DNA of 36,081 nt. Source: Flavobacteriaceae bacterium (GTDB lineage: Bacteria > Bacteroidota > Bacteroidia > Flavobacteriales > Flavobacteriaceae). The DNA is taken from assembly GCA_026710085.1 (NCBI GenBank), contig JAPORT010000093.1:1-36081 (forward strand), in the 5' to 3' direction. A program made the position numbers and the translations under genes. The notes beneath the pieces are model-generated. The model was not told the DNA's origin. It was given only the letters and a program-made list of their open reading frames with translations, and searched no databases. Positions 7,927 to 16,406 of this stretch are shown here, one piece after another. Each line of letters starts with the position of its first letter. Position 1 is the first letter of the stretch.

Positions 7927-8889
7927 ATGCGCCTTTTTTTATTATCAACAATAGGTGTCGTTGCTTTGGTTTCTTGTCAAAACAAACAACAGGCTTATAT
8001 TCCTCGTTCCAGTGGCAATATCAATCATGTTACGGTGGTGATGGAGGATCGAGATTGGAATGGCGTATTAGGTCAGACGATTAGAGATTCTTTAGAAGTT
8101 CCCTATATTGGGTTACCATGGGATGAACCACAGTTTACGCTACACCATATTATCCCACAAGCCTTTGAGGGCTTTGCAAGACAAAGTCGAAATGTTCTTC
8201 GATTTGGAAAAGATAGTATCCCTCGATTTCGGTTTGCTCAAGACCAGTATGCGAGACCGCAACTATATGCCTTGGTGACGGGAGAAGGCACCGAAGATCA
8301 ATTATTTTTATTCGAATCTCATTTGAGTGAATTAAGACGGTTGATTGTTGAAAATGAACAAAAAGAAAAAATCAGAAGAATCAACCAATCCCCTAGCACA
8401 GATACAGAACTCCAAGATCGATTGAATATTGATTTGACTTATCCCACGGCTTACCAAACACTCAAAGATACCACCAATTTTGTATGGATTCAAAAACCAA
8501 TTCAAAACGGTCACATGAATATCATTGCCTATAGTCTTGGTATCAATGCTTTAGAGGGTCCCACTCGAACAAGAATCCCCGACATAAGAGATTCCATAGG
8601 GCAACAATACATACCGGGAAGACTTGATGGAGCCTACATGATTACAGAAGCGGCATATCGTCCGTATTTTTTCACCACTACTTTGGCTGGGCTACCAGGA
8701 TATCTTACCAAAGGAATGTGGGAAGTGAGAGGGGATTTTATGGCTGGCCCATTTGTCAACTATATGTTGCGAGATTCCATCAATCATCGTTGGATTGCGA
8801 TTGAAGGATTCACATTCGCCCCTAATTCGACCAAACGAGATCATATGTTTGAGTTGCATTCAATTTTGAACACATTGACTTTAAACTAA
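7927..8889 (+). CDS. DUF4837 family lipoprotein
   Basis: This 320-residue exported lipoprotein has a signal peptide (MRLFLLSTIGVVALVSC) with the lipobox cysteine at residue 17, so it is probably anchored in the periplasm or outer membrane. The mature part has the DUF4837 pattern: SSGNINHVTVVMEDRDWNGV near the N-terminus, then GLPWDEPQFTLHHIIPQAFEGF and RQSRNVLRF. The middle has a short charged coiled segment (LRRLIVENEQKEKIRR), and the C-terminal half has TTTLAGLPGYLTKGMWEVRGD. The family is restricted mainly to Bacteroidota and its function is not known. It is 6 bp downstream of pgk and probably co-transcribed with it, although no functional link is evident. Confidence 0.85.
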   Translation: MRLFLLSTIGVVALVSCQNKQQAYIPRSSGNINHVTVVMEDRDWNGVLGQTIRDSLEVPYIGLPWDEPQFTLHHIIPQAFEGFARQSRNVLRFGKDSIPRFRFAQDQYARPQLYALVTGEGTEDQLFLFESHLSELRRLIVENEQKEKIRRINQSPSTDTELQDRLNIDLTYPTAYQTLKDTTNFVWIQKPIQNGHMNIIAYSLGINALEGPTRTRIPDIRDSIGQQYIPGRLDGAYMITEAAYRPYFFTTTLAGLPGYLTKGMWEVRGDFMAGPFVNYMLRDSINHRWIAIEGFTFAPNSTKRDHMFELHSILNTLTLN

Positions 8890-8986
8890 GTTTTTGGAGG
8901 TAAAGAAAATTGCTTCAAACGATTGTTTGTCGAGTAAAAAAATAGTTTTATAGAATATCATCACGAAAAGATAGTTCGGAAAGAGA

Positions 8987-9190
8987 CTAAGACTTTTTAT
9001 CATCAATCTTTTTGTCGGCATCATCATTAGAGGCATTTCTAAATTCTTTGATTCCCCGCCCCAATCCTCTCATCAATTCAGGAATTTTTCTACCACCAAA
9101 CAGTAACAAAATCACGACGGCAATCAATATGATCTGAGGGACTCCAGGCATTCCAAAAAAAACGCTAACGAACGATGGTAAACTAATCAT
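8987..9190 (-). CDS. tatA: Sec-independent translocase subunit TatA/E
   Basis: This small 67-residue protein has one N-terminal membrane helix (IILIAVVILLLFGGRKIPEL), the FGG..K[IL]PE[LM] hinge typical of TatA, an amphipathic helix (RGLGRGIKEFRNA) and a short charged tail (DDADKKIDDKKS). TatA oligomers form the pore through which folded twin-arginine substrates cross the inner membrane. It is preceded on the same strand by trxA and dnaE. A 45-bp spacer separates it from trxA, so read-through from that series is likely. tatC is not in the window. Confidence 0.93.
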   Translation of the reverse strand: MISLPSFVSVFFGMPGVPQIILIAVVILLLFGGRKIPELMRGLGRGIKEFRNASNDDADKKIDDKKS

Positions 9191-9235
9191 AAGTGTTGAA
9201 CCAAAAGTAACTAAATCAAAAGAATTGGACCGAAA

Positions 9236-9559
9236 TTAAGTTGTCAATACAGAATCAATGGCGTTGCTATAAACTTCTTTTGCTGATACACCAACAAATC
9301 GTTCTTGGATTTCTCCATTTTGGAATAACAAAATGGTAGGAATGCTACGAATGCCATATTTTCCTGCATAATTTTGGTTGTCATCAACATTTAGTTTTCC
9401 AACGACTGCTTTGTCTTTGTATGATTGAGCAATTTCATCGATGATCGGACCAACGGTTCTACAAGGACCACACCAAGGAGCCCAAAAATCCACTAAAACA
9501 GGTTTATCTGATTGGAGAACGAGTTCTTCGAAATTAGAGTCGGTGATTTCTAAGGCCAT
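9236..9559 (-). CDS. trxA: Thioredoxin
   Basis: This cytoplasmic thioredoxin of about 107 residues is counted from the ATG at 9559 (MALEITDSNFEELV), which matches the family opening. The frame also has an upstream ATG at 9580 that would add MWLKFKL, and I regard it as less likely. The active site WCGPC has cysteines at residues 30 and 33, preceded by VLVDFWAP. The cis-proline loop is present as IRSIPTILLFQNG. It reduces disulfides in enzymes and peroxiredoxins with electrons from thioredoxin reductase. It lies 45 bp downstream of dnaE on the same strand. Confidence 0.96.
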   Translation of the reverse strand: MALEITDSNFEELVLQSDKPVLVDFWAPWCGPCRTVGPIIDEIAQSYKDKAVVGKLNVDDNQNYAGKYGIRSIPTILLFQNGEIQERFVGVSAKEVYSNAIDSVLTT

Positions 9560-9604
9560 GAGTTTGAATTTGAGCCACAAAGATAAGGCAATTTAAGGCG
9601 ATAA

Positions 9605-12600
9605 TTATCCCAAAGTGTATTCTATTTTCAGAGAATCCAGGGATTTTAAAAGTGCCGTATTCACCAAGAATGGCTTGGCTTTACTTGATAGTTGAATGGA
9701 AGACGGATTATCCTTGGCATCTCGATCGGTGATTTTGAAATACAATTTGGTGTTTCCCAATTCCGCATTTTTAAATACAGACGCAATGGATTGCACCGTT
9801 GTGACATTGATTTCTTGTAACAGGGTGTCTATTTCCAAACGATTGATTTTTTTAGCAAAAACATCATCTAAGTGTTCAAAAGATCGAAAATGAATCCGTG
9901 GCTCTTGGTAGTTTGAGTTTTTAGAATGGGGTTGTTGGATTTGCAGTTGAATTCTGACAAAACGGCCCTCGACGAGAAAAGGGTGAAAATCTTGATACTG
10001 TTCTCCAAAAATTGAAAAAGAGTAGCTTCCCGTCTTATCTCCTAGTGTAAATTGAGCATAATGATTTCCCATTTTACTTTCTTTATGAAAAACATCAGAA
10101 ATAATCCCACGAATCCAAAACGAAGGTTTCCCAATGAACTGAGTTATCTGATGGTTCAAGTCTTTAATGTCTGTCCCTCCAAAATATTGTATTTCATATT
10201 CGAAATCGTCCAAGGGATGTGCCGATAAATAAAGACTAATGTATTCCTTTTCTTTGATGAGTGCTTGGCTACGAGGCCATGGTTTACAAGATGGAATCCT
10301 TGGTCGGATCACACCAATTTCTTCAAAGTCAAAAAGAGTGGGTTGATTCGAAGAATTTCCAACATCATGACGTTCGCTATACTTCATTAAGTCATCCAAA
10401 AAGGAGACTCCTGAATCATTTTCTTCAAAGTACTGAGCTCGATGCAGCGTTTTGAAAGAATCAAAGCACCCAGAGCAAATCAAAGCGATGAGAGATTTTT
10501 TGTTGCAAAATTTAGTGTTGATACGCTCCATAAAATCAAAAATAGATTCAAAAGGCCCATCATTTCGTAGTTTCAGAATTTGATCGATTGCTTGACTACT
10601 CAAATATTTAATACCACCCAAACCAAAACGAATAATCTGATCGTCGATGACGGTAAAGGCTCTATTGGAATCATTGATATCGGGCCCGAGTACTTTCACA
10701 TCAAACTTTTGACATTCAATCACATAATTGGTCACTTTATCGGGTTTGTTCATGTTTTGGGTCATGATTGCTGATAAATACTCTGCTGGATAATGTGCCT
10801 TTAAGAAAGCGGTTTTGTAACCCAATAAAGCATAACCTACCGAATGAGACTTGTTAAAAGCATATCTTGCAAAAGATTCCCAATCTTTCCATAGTTTCTC
10901 TAGTTTTTGTTCGCTATAGTTGCGTTGTTTTCCTCCGTTTATGAATTTCGGTTTTAATTGATCAATGATCACTTTATCCTTTTTCCCCATGGCTTTACGC
11001 AACAAATCAGCTTCACCCTTGGTAAAGCCCGCTAATTCTTGAGATAAAAGCATCACTTGCTCTTGGTACACCGTAACGCCATACGTTTCTTTGAGCACTT
11101 CTTCTGTTTCAGGAATATCGTAAACAAAATCTTCCTTTCCATTTTTTCTAGCAATGAACAAGGGTATATAGTCCATGGGACCTGGTCGATATAAAGCATT
11201 CACGGCCACTAAATCCCCAAATTTTGTAGGCTTCAAATCTTTCAATGTGTTTTTCATCCCATCGGATTCAAACTGGAATACGCCATCGGTCATCGCATCC
11301 TGAAATAACTTATATGTTTTCTGGTCATCCAACGGAGGGTTTTCTAAATCGATATCAATGTCTTGATGACGTTGATGAATCTCTTTGATGGCATCTTTAA
11401 TGGATGTCAGAGTGGCTAATCCAAGGATATCCATCTTCAACAATCCAGCGTCCTCCACATGATTGTTGTCAAATTGAGTGGCAATCAATTCCGAATCTTT
11501 GATTTTCGTAATGGGAACGAAATGGGTGATCTCCTTAGGGGCGATGATCACACCACAAGCATGGATGGAGAGATTTCGATTGGTCCCTTCTAGTCGCGCG
11601 GCCAATTGAAGCGTTCTCGCTCGATCGTCAGTGCCCTTGTAAATCGAACGAAGTTCTTGCGTCTTTTTTATTTCAGAAGTGGACAATTCCTTTTCCTTTA
11701 AGGTGGCTAGATTACAAGTCAATCGCTCTTTGAGAGTGAGCTTGAATGTTTCGATTTTATCTGATAGTTGCCTGCTTTCGATAATGGATAATGAAAGGAC
11801 ACGAGCAACATCCAAAATGGAATTTTTAGCTTTTAGTGTGCTGAAGGTTAAGATCTGAGAAACTTGTGGGGCTCCATATTTTTCAATCAAATAATCGATG
11901 ACTTTAGATCTTCCAACATCTTCAAAATCGATATCGATATCGGGCAGACTGATTCGGTCTGGATTCAAAAAACGCTCAAAGAGAAGATTATATTTTAAGG
12001 GATCCACTTTGGTAATCCCAACACAGTAAGCGACAATGGAGCCCGCTGCAGAACCCCTTCCAGGGCCAACATCGACTCCCTTTTTTGAAGCTTCCATCAC
12101 GAGATCTCTCAATATCAAAAAGTAACCAGGGTATCCTGTATTCGCAATGACTTTTAGTTCGTAATCTAGACGTTCTTGAATCTGTTGAGTTCGTTCAGGA
12201 TAAATTTTTTCAGCTCCCTCATAGGCAATATGTTTCAAGTATTGATTGGCTAATGCTTCTGGATTATTGGTTTCATTTTGAGATGCAAAATCTATGGGAA
12301 TTTCAAATTTGGGGAGTTCCACTGGACGATGGATATCAAACTCTTCAACTTTATGAGCAATCTCTTGAGTGGATACAATGGCTTGTGGGATATCGGCAAA
12401 CAAGTCTTTCATTTCTTTCTGAGACTTGAAGTAAAATTCTTGATGGGTATAGCCAAAACGCATACCACGTTGATCTCCGATAGGGGTTTTTAAATCACTT
12501 CCTTGACCAATGCAAAGTAGAATTTCATGTAACTCAGCATCTTCTTTATGAGTGTAGAAAGTATTGTTACATGCAACCAATGAAACATCATGTTCTTGTG

Positions 12601-14056
12601 CCATCTCAACAAGTTTTTGATTGGTCAGAGACTGTTCTGTTTGGTTTCCTTGTCGATTGATTTCAATATAAAAATCATCATGGAAGTGTTGTTTCCACCA
12701 TTTTAAGGCTTCAATGGCAAAATGATCTCCTCGATGGAGGATATTGGAATACAATTCACCCTGAGAAGATCCGGATAAAACGATTAAATCTTCTTTGTAT
12801 TTCAATAAAAGTTCTCGATCAATTCTCGGCACATAATAAAATCCTTTGGTTCTAGCAATGGAAGCCAATTGGGTCAGATTATGATACCCTTGTAGCGTCT
12901 TGGCTAAAAAGACCATTTGATATCCATTGTCTTTTCGAGATTGATCCAGATGATTTCGACATATGTTTAATTCACAACCGATAATGGGTTTGATTCGATT
13001 TTTTTTATTGGCATGTTGGTTATTATGGCGTTTTAGGGTTTTAAGGAAATCGAAAATTCCTGTCATGTATCCTGAATCGGTACAAGCAACGGCTATCATG
13101 TTATCGTTTGCGGCAGCTGAGACCAATTCTGGGAATTTAGTCGTTGCTTGAAGGAGGGTATAATGAGAATGAACGTGAAGATGGACGAAATTCACATTTT
13201 CCACATCGATTTTTTGAACTTCAACTTCATCTTTACAATCTTTTATTTGTGCAGCAAGGGATTCTGATTTTTTTCTAAGATTTTCGTGTTTTCTCTGGTG
13301 GTTTTGTACTGGCCCATCAAATTCTTTTTCAATGGTTGAAGCTAGGTTGTTAAAAACATCATGGGTTGATTCCTCTTGATCTGGAAAAAGGCTCATCGAT
13401 TGATCAGACAAGATATCGACCAATTCAGAAGTCAATGGGAAAGTCAAGTGTTTGTTTCTTAAGAGCTCAAAAAAGCATCTTGCAGTTGCCACAACATCCC
13501 TTGTTGCATTATGACTATCGGTTATTTTCTCATGAAAGAGGAATTGATGAAGTTCTTCAAGCTTGGGAAATTTAAACCCTTTGCCTCTTCCGCCCTCAAG
13601 CCGACACAGTTGTTTGGTTTGTTCACTACAAGTATCGATGAGTTGTCCTTTTTTGAAAGGAATAGGACGTTTTAATCTCAAGTATTCAGCACTGATACCT
13701 CCAACATCAAATCCTATATTGTGCCCCACGATAAAATCTGCTTTTTTCAAGGTCGATTCTAATTCGAAAAGAACCTTGTCTATAGGAAACCCTTCTTTTT
13801 GGGATAATTCATCCGAAATCCCATGAATATTGTATGCTGTGAGAGGAATGTTAAACCCACCGGTTTTTACAATAAAATCGTGGTTTTCAAGGCACTTCCC
13901 TGAATTTTCATGGAGACTCCATGCAATTTGGACGCATCGAGGCCATTCAGAGGGATTGACATGATCAAGATCCACATCTTTAAGTTCGGATAGCCCCGTG
14001 GTTTCCGTATCGAGTACTACAAAAAGGGGTCTTTTGGTATGAGACAATTCTGCCAT
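9605..14056 (-). CDS. dnaE: DNA polymerase III alpha subunit fused to a 3'-5' proofreading exonuclease
   Basis: This 1483-residue replicative polymerase includes its own proofreader. Residues about 12-200 form a DnaQ-type DEDDh exonuclease: D16 and E18 in LDTETTG, D117 in HNIGFD, and H182/D187 in SHNATRD. A linker rich in charge follows. The PHP domain begins at about 288 (FVHLHVHSHYTLLQAT). Its second metal motif, usually TDHGNM in the family, reads TDSGYM here (residues 326-331). The palm contains GPGRGSAAGSIVAYCVGI (about 664-681) and the catalytic aspartates of PDIDIDF (705-711). The beta-clamp/fingers region has YRPGPMDYIP and a C-terminal OB-fold follows. Such DnaQ-DnaE fusions are known in Bacteroidota. 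It is first in the dnaE-trxA-tatA series. Its start is the ATG at 14056, leading straight into the exonuclease. Confidence 0.96.
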   Translation of the reverse strand: MAELSHTKRPLFVVLDTETTGLSELKDVDLDHVNPSEWPRCVQIAWSLHENSGKCLENHDFIVKTGGFNIPLTAYNIHGISDELSQKEGFPIDKVLFELESTLKKADFIVGHNIGFDVGGISAEYLRLKRPIPFKKGQLIDTCSEQTKQLCRLEGGRGKGFKFPKLEELHQFLFHEKITDSHNATRDVVATARCFFELLRNKHLTFPLTSELVDILSDQSMSLFPDQEESTHDVFNNLASTIEKEFDGPVQNHQRKHENLRKKSESLAAQIKDCKDEVEVQKIDVENVNFVHLHVHSHYTLLQATTKFPELVSAAANDNMIAVACTDSGYMTGIFDFLKTLKRHNNQHANKKNRIKPIIGCELNICRNHLDQSRKDNGYQMVFLAKTLQGYHNLTQLASIARTKGFYYVPRIDRELLLKYKEDLIVLSGSSQGELYSNILHRGDHFAIEALKWWKQHFHDDFYIEINRQGNQTEQSLTNQKLVEMAQEHDVSLVACNNTFYTHKEDAELHEILLCIGQGSDLKTPIGDQRGMRFGYTHQEFYFKSQKEMKDLFADIPQAIVSTQEIAHKVEEFDIHRPVELPKFEIPIDFASQNETNNPEALANQYLKHIAYEGAEKIYPERTQQIQERLDYELKVIANTGYPGYFLILRDLVMEASKKGVDVGPGRGSAAGSIVAYCVGITKVDPLKYNLLFERFLNPDRISLPDIDIDFEDVGRSKVIDYLIEKYGAPQVSQILTFSTLKAKNSILDVARVLSLSIIESRQLSDKIETFKLTLKERLTCNLATLKEKELSTSEIKKTQELRSIYKGTDDRARTLQLAARLEGTNRNLSIHACGVIIAPKEITHFVPITKIKDSELIATQFDNNHVEDAGLLKMDILGLATLTSIKDAIKEIHQRHQDIDIDLENPPLDDQKTYKLFQDAMTDGVFQFESDGMKNTLKDLKPTKFGDLVAVNALYRPGPMDYIPLFIARKNGKEDFVYDIPETEEVLKETYGVTVYQEQVMLLSQELAGFTKGEADLLRKAMGKKDKVIIDQLKPKFINGGKQRNYSEQKLEKLWKDWESFARYAFNKSHSVGYALLGYKTAFLKAHYPAEYLSAIMTQNMNKPDKVTNYVIECQKFDVKVLGPDINDSNRAFTVIDDQIIRFGLGGIKYLSSQAIDQILKLRNDGPFESIFDFMERINTKFCNKKSLIALICSGCFDSFKTLHRAQYFEENDSGVSFLDDLMKYSERHDVGNSSNQPTLFDFEEIGVIRPRIPSCKPWPRSQALIKEKEYISLYLSAHPLDDFEYEIQYFGGTDIKDLNHQITQFIGKPSFWIRGIISDVFHKESKMGNHYAQFTLGDKTGSYSFSIFGEQYQDFHPFLVEGRFVRIQLQIQQPHSKNSNYQEPRIHFRSFEHLDDVFAKKINRLEIDTLLQEINVTTVQSIASVFKNAELGNTKLYFKITDRDAKDNPSSIQLSSKAKPFLVNTALLKSLDSLKIEYTLG

Positions 14057-14507
14057 TAATTTTTTTGGATTTTAAATGTGTAAAAAAGGACTGGTTGGAT
14101 AGAGAGTGCTTAGAGGTTGAATACGAAGTTTAAGATTTTGAAAATCAATGGTCTCAATCACGAATCGTATCGTTTGTTTTTCAAGATAACAATTTGAATT
14201 TATTAGAGATTGGAGGCATCCAAATCTAAAGTTATTTCAACAGAATTCAAAATGTGGTCATGGTCCAATCAAAAACTAATGCAAGCGACGCAACATTCCC
14301 CTCTTAAAATCCTAAATCCATGAAGCAAAGGACGGCCATTACCGTTGCGTTTGAATTCGATGAACAACAATAGAGATTTTTGAAGATGAACACATAAAAC
14401 GGATTCTACAAAATGAGATTTAAAACCTATTTTCGATGATGTCACATCGTTTTCCATTAGTTAGAGACAAATATCAATAAAACAATGCTCTTTCGTAGCA
14501 TTCAACA
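14057..14507. other. Intergenic region between dnaE and the repeat lipoprotein gene
   Basis: This 450-bp divergent spacer should contain the promoters of dnaE (leftward) and the lipoprotein (rightward). Short stop-free frames exist here (for example minus strand 14269-14457), but they look non-coding, with no plausible protein character. A 6-bp stem AATGCT/AGCATT with a 7-base loop is at 14484-14502, near the right end. I see nothing else I can name. Confidence 0.4.
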
Positions 14508-14597
14508 ATGTATCTTTTTCACTATGAAAATGATTCGGTTCTAAATCAGGCGAATCCTAATTCTTTTATTTTTTTGCGCTATTCAGATTTTGAGTTA

Positions 14598-16058
14598 ATG
14601 AAAAATTACCGGGTTTGGATGGTTGTATTGATGGTTTTTTTTGCTTGTTATCAAGACGAACCCCCTGTAAGAGAAAACATCAATCTAAAAGAGCAACATG
14701 ATATGAATGTAGATTCACAGACTAATGAAGATACAGATACTACAGAGGATTCAAAGACTAATGAAGATACGAACACTACAGAAGGTGCAGAAACTAATGA
14801 AGATACAGACACTACAGAGGATTCACAGACTAATAAAGATACAGACACTACAGAGGATTCACAGACTAATGAAGATACAGATACTACAGAGGATTCACAG
14901 ACTAATGAAGATACAGATACTACAGAGGATTCACAGACTAATAAAGATACAGATACTACAGAGGATTCACAGACTAATGAAGATACGGATACTACAGAGG
15001 ATTCAGAAACTAATTTGATAAGCATTTTGATTATAGATGACAATGGAGTAACCATTAAAATCAATCCAGCCTATGTCCAACAAAATCCAACTGAAAATTT
15101 AGTTGCGAGAAGAGTGGATTTTGAGGGAAAAACATACACCATTGTTGATCGGGTTATGTTGAGAGAAATGATTAGACTTGAAAAAGATGTTTCTCTTGTG
15201 GTTACTACTTTGGTTAAGAGTATGCGTGCAATGTTTATTACCTATGATAAACAAGGGGCCAAAACAATTAACAAAATCGCACATGACTTAGGTATAAACA
15301 GTTGGGATACAAGTAATGTGACAAATATGCAAGAAATGTTCGTATTTTCTGGTTCGGTTAGGCAAGATATGAGCATTTGGAATAGTTTCAACCAAGATAT
15401 AAGCAATTGGGATACAAGTAATGTGACGAATATGCGAGGGATGTTTTCGGGGGCACATTCATTCAATCAAGATATAGGTGATTGGGATACGAGCAAGGTA
15501 ACCAATATGGCTGGCATGTTTTCGGGGGCACATTCATTCAATCAAGATATAGGTGATTGGGATATGAGCAAGGTAACCGATATGGGATGGATGTTTCAAG
15601 TTGCAGATTCATTCAATCAAGATATAGGTGATTGGGATACGAGCAAGGTAACAAATATGAAAAGTATGTTTTATCATGCAGAAAGATTTAACCAAGATAT
15701 AGGCAATTGGGATACGAGCAAGGTAACCAATATGAGTCAAATGTTTGAGTGTGCTCATTCATTTGACCAAGATATAGGCGATTGGGATGTGAGTAATGTA
15801 ACGAACATGCTTCAGATGTTTGGCCTTGCATCCACATTCAACCAGGATATAAGCGAATGGGATGTCAGTAATGTGACGAATATGAGAAGGATGTTTGAAC
15901 AATCTAAATCATTCAACCAGGATATAAGCGAATGGGATGTCAGTAATGTAAACACTTGTAATAGATTTAGTTATATTTCCAAACTGATTGACGAATACCA
16001 GCCAAAGTTCACTGATTGTAACCCAAATAATCTGAATAAAAGGAATTTAGTCTTGTAG
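14598..16058 (+). CDS. Surface lipoprotein with acidic 12-residue repeats and DUF285 (BspA-like) repeats
   Basis: I start this 486-residue protein at ATG 14598. An upstream in-frame ATG at 14508 would bury the signal peptide [20 protein letters not shown], whose lipobox cysteine is residue 17. After about 20 residues comes a Thr/Asp/Glu-rich stalk of eight 12-residue units ([12 protein letters not shown] and variants) plus a partial ninth. A middle region of about 100 residues follows. The C-terminal half has about nine repeats of about 25 residues of the form [20 protein letters not shown], the DUF285/bacterial surface 26-residue repeat seen in BspA-like and Mycoplasma or Listeria lipoproteins. 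This suggests an exposed, probably adhesive protein whose stalk length can vary. It stands alone between dnaE and mfd, and its repeats look unlike the neighbours, so acquisition by transfer is possible. No C-terminal T9SS sorting domain is evident. Confidence 0.88.
   Translation: MKNYRVWMVVLMVFFACYQDEPPVRENINLKEQHDMNVDSQTNEDTDTTEDSKTNEDTNTTEGAETNEDTDTTEDSQTNKDTDTTEDSQTNEDTDTTEDSQTNEDTDTTEDSQTNKDTDTTEDSQTNEDTDTTEDSETNLISILIIDDNGVTIKINPAYVQQNPTENLVARRVDFEGKTYTIVDRVMLREMIRLEKDVSLVVTTLVKSMRAMFITYDKQGAKTINKIAHDLGINSWDTSNVTNMQEMFVFSGSVRQDMSIWNSFNQDISNWDTSNVTNMRGMFSGAHSFNQDIGDWDTSKVTNMAGMFSGAHSFNQDIGDWDMSKVTDMGWMFQVADSFNQDIGDWDTSKVTNMKSMFYHAERFNQDIGNWDTSKVTNMSQMFECAHSFDQDIGDWDVSNVTNMLQMFGLASTFNQDISEWDVSNVTNMRRMFEQSKSFNQDISEWDVSNVNTCNRFSYISKLIDEYQPKFTDCNPNNLNKRNLVL
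14712..15014 (+). repeat. 36-bp coding minisatellite, 8 full copies plus a partial
   Basis: Tandem 36-base units begin GATTCACAGACTAATGAAGA and end ACTACAGAG. Eight full copies span 14712-14999, with a partial one (GATTCAGAAACTAAT) to 15014. Copies differ at few positions (Q/K/E at residue 3, E/K at 6, D/N at 9). Unit length is a multiple of three, so gain or loss of copies keeps the frame and alters only stalk length. Units 4-8 are nearly identical, which fits recent expansion by slippage or unequal recombination. Confidence 0.95.
15390..15950 (+). repeat. DUF285 repeat block at DNA level
   Basis: Successive units of about 75 bases encode the motif FNQDIxxWDxSxVTNMxxMF. Some adjacent units are nearly identical over long stretches: the segment encoding [16 protein letters not shown] occurs twice, at about 15440 and about 15515. 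This indicates recent duplication. The unit just upstream (about 15325-15390) is degenerate ([15 protein letters not shown]), as if two repeats had been joined by a deletion. Confidence 0.85.
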
Positions 16059-16406
16059 TCTATTGTGCGAATAGGCTACATATAAGGAGACAATCAAGCA
16101 TTAGGGCAAAAAATTGATGTTATTTGGAAGTAATATCATTTGGCTTATAAAATCAAGAAGCCAAATCCATTAATAAACTTGGCTTAGAAAGATTAAGTAA
16201 GACATCACGCCATATAAACGTAGAGACAAGGCTAATCGCAAAATTTAACAAGTAACGGTCGCTTATAGTCGTCTTTATTGCTTCAATTATAATGTATAAA
16301 ATTTTGTTGCTTTTTCCATGCATACAAGTTAATACAGCTGACATTCTGTGAGGGTATTATATTGTCTTCATTGTAATTCATTTCCAAAAGAGTTGGTTTT
16401 AATTGA
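16059..16406. other. Intergenic region before mfd with a hairpin
   Basis: This 348-bp spacer contains a perfect 9-bp inverted repeat ATTTGGCTT/AAGCCAAAT at 16138-16146 and 16158-16166, with an 11-base loop. It is a possible terminator for the lipoprotein gene, though no strong T run follows. A 63-codon minus-strand frame (16153-16344) looks spurious and I do not call it. The mfd promoter must lie in the right half. Confidence 0.4.
16138..16166 (+). terminator. Possible terminator hairpin after the repeat lipoprotein gene
   Basis: Perfect 9-bp arms ATTTGGCTT and AAGCCAAAT flank an 11-base loop, 80 bp after the stop codon. The absence of a clear uridine tract makes intrinsic termination doubtful. 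It could equally be an mRNA 3'-end stabiliser or a protein-binding palindrome. Confidence 0.35.

Noticed and set aside
14269-14457. 62-codon minus-strand frame upstream of dnaE
   Set aside because: Its composition is unlike a protein, with no start context and no family.
14651-15064. 137-codon open frame on the minus strand and a 97-codon frame on plus, both across the 36-bp repeats
   Set aside because: Repeat units have no stops in several frames, so long open frames arise automatically. The signal peptide and DUF285 domain fix the true frame.
16153-16344. 63-codon minus-strand frame between the lipoprotein and mfd genes
   Set aside because: No recognisable family or start signal. Its end overlaps a hairpin, and it is more likely non-coding.
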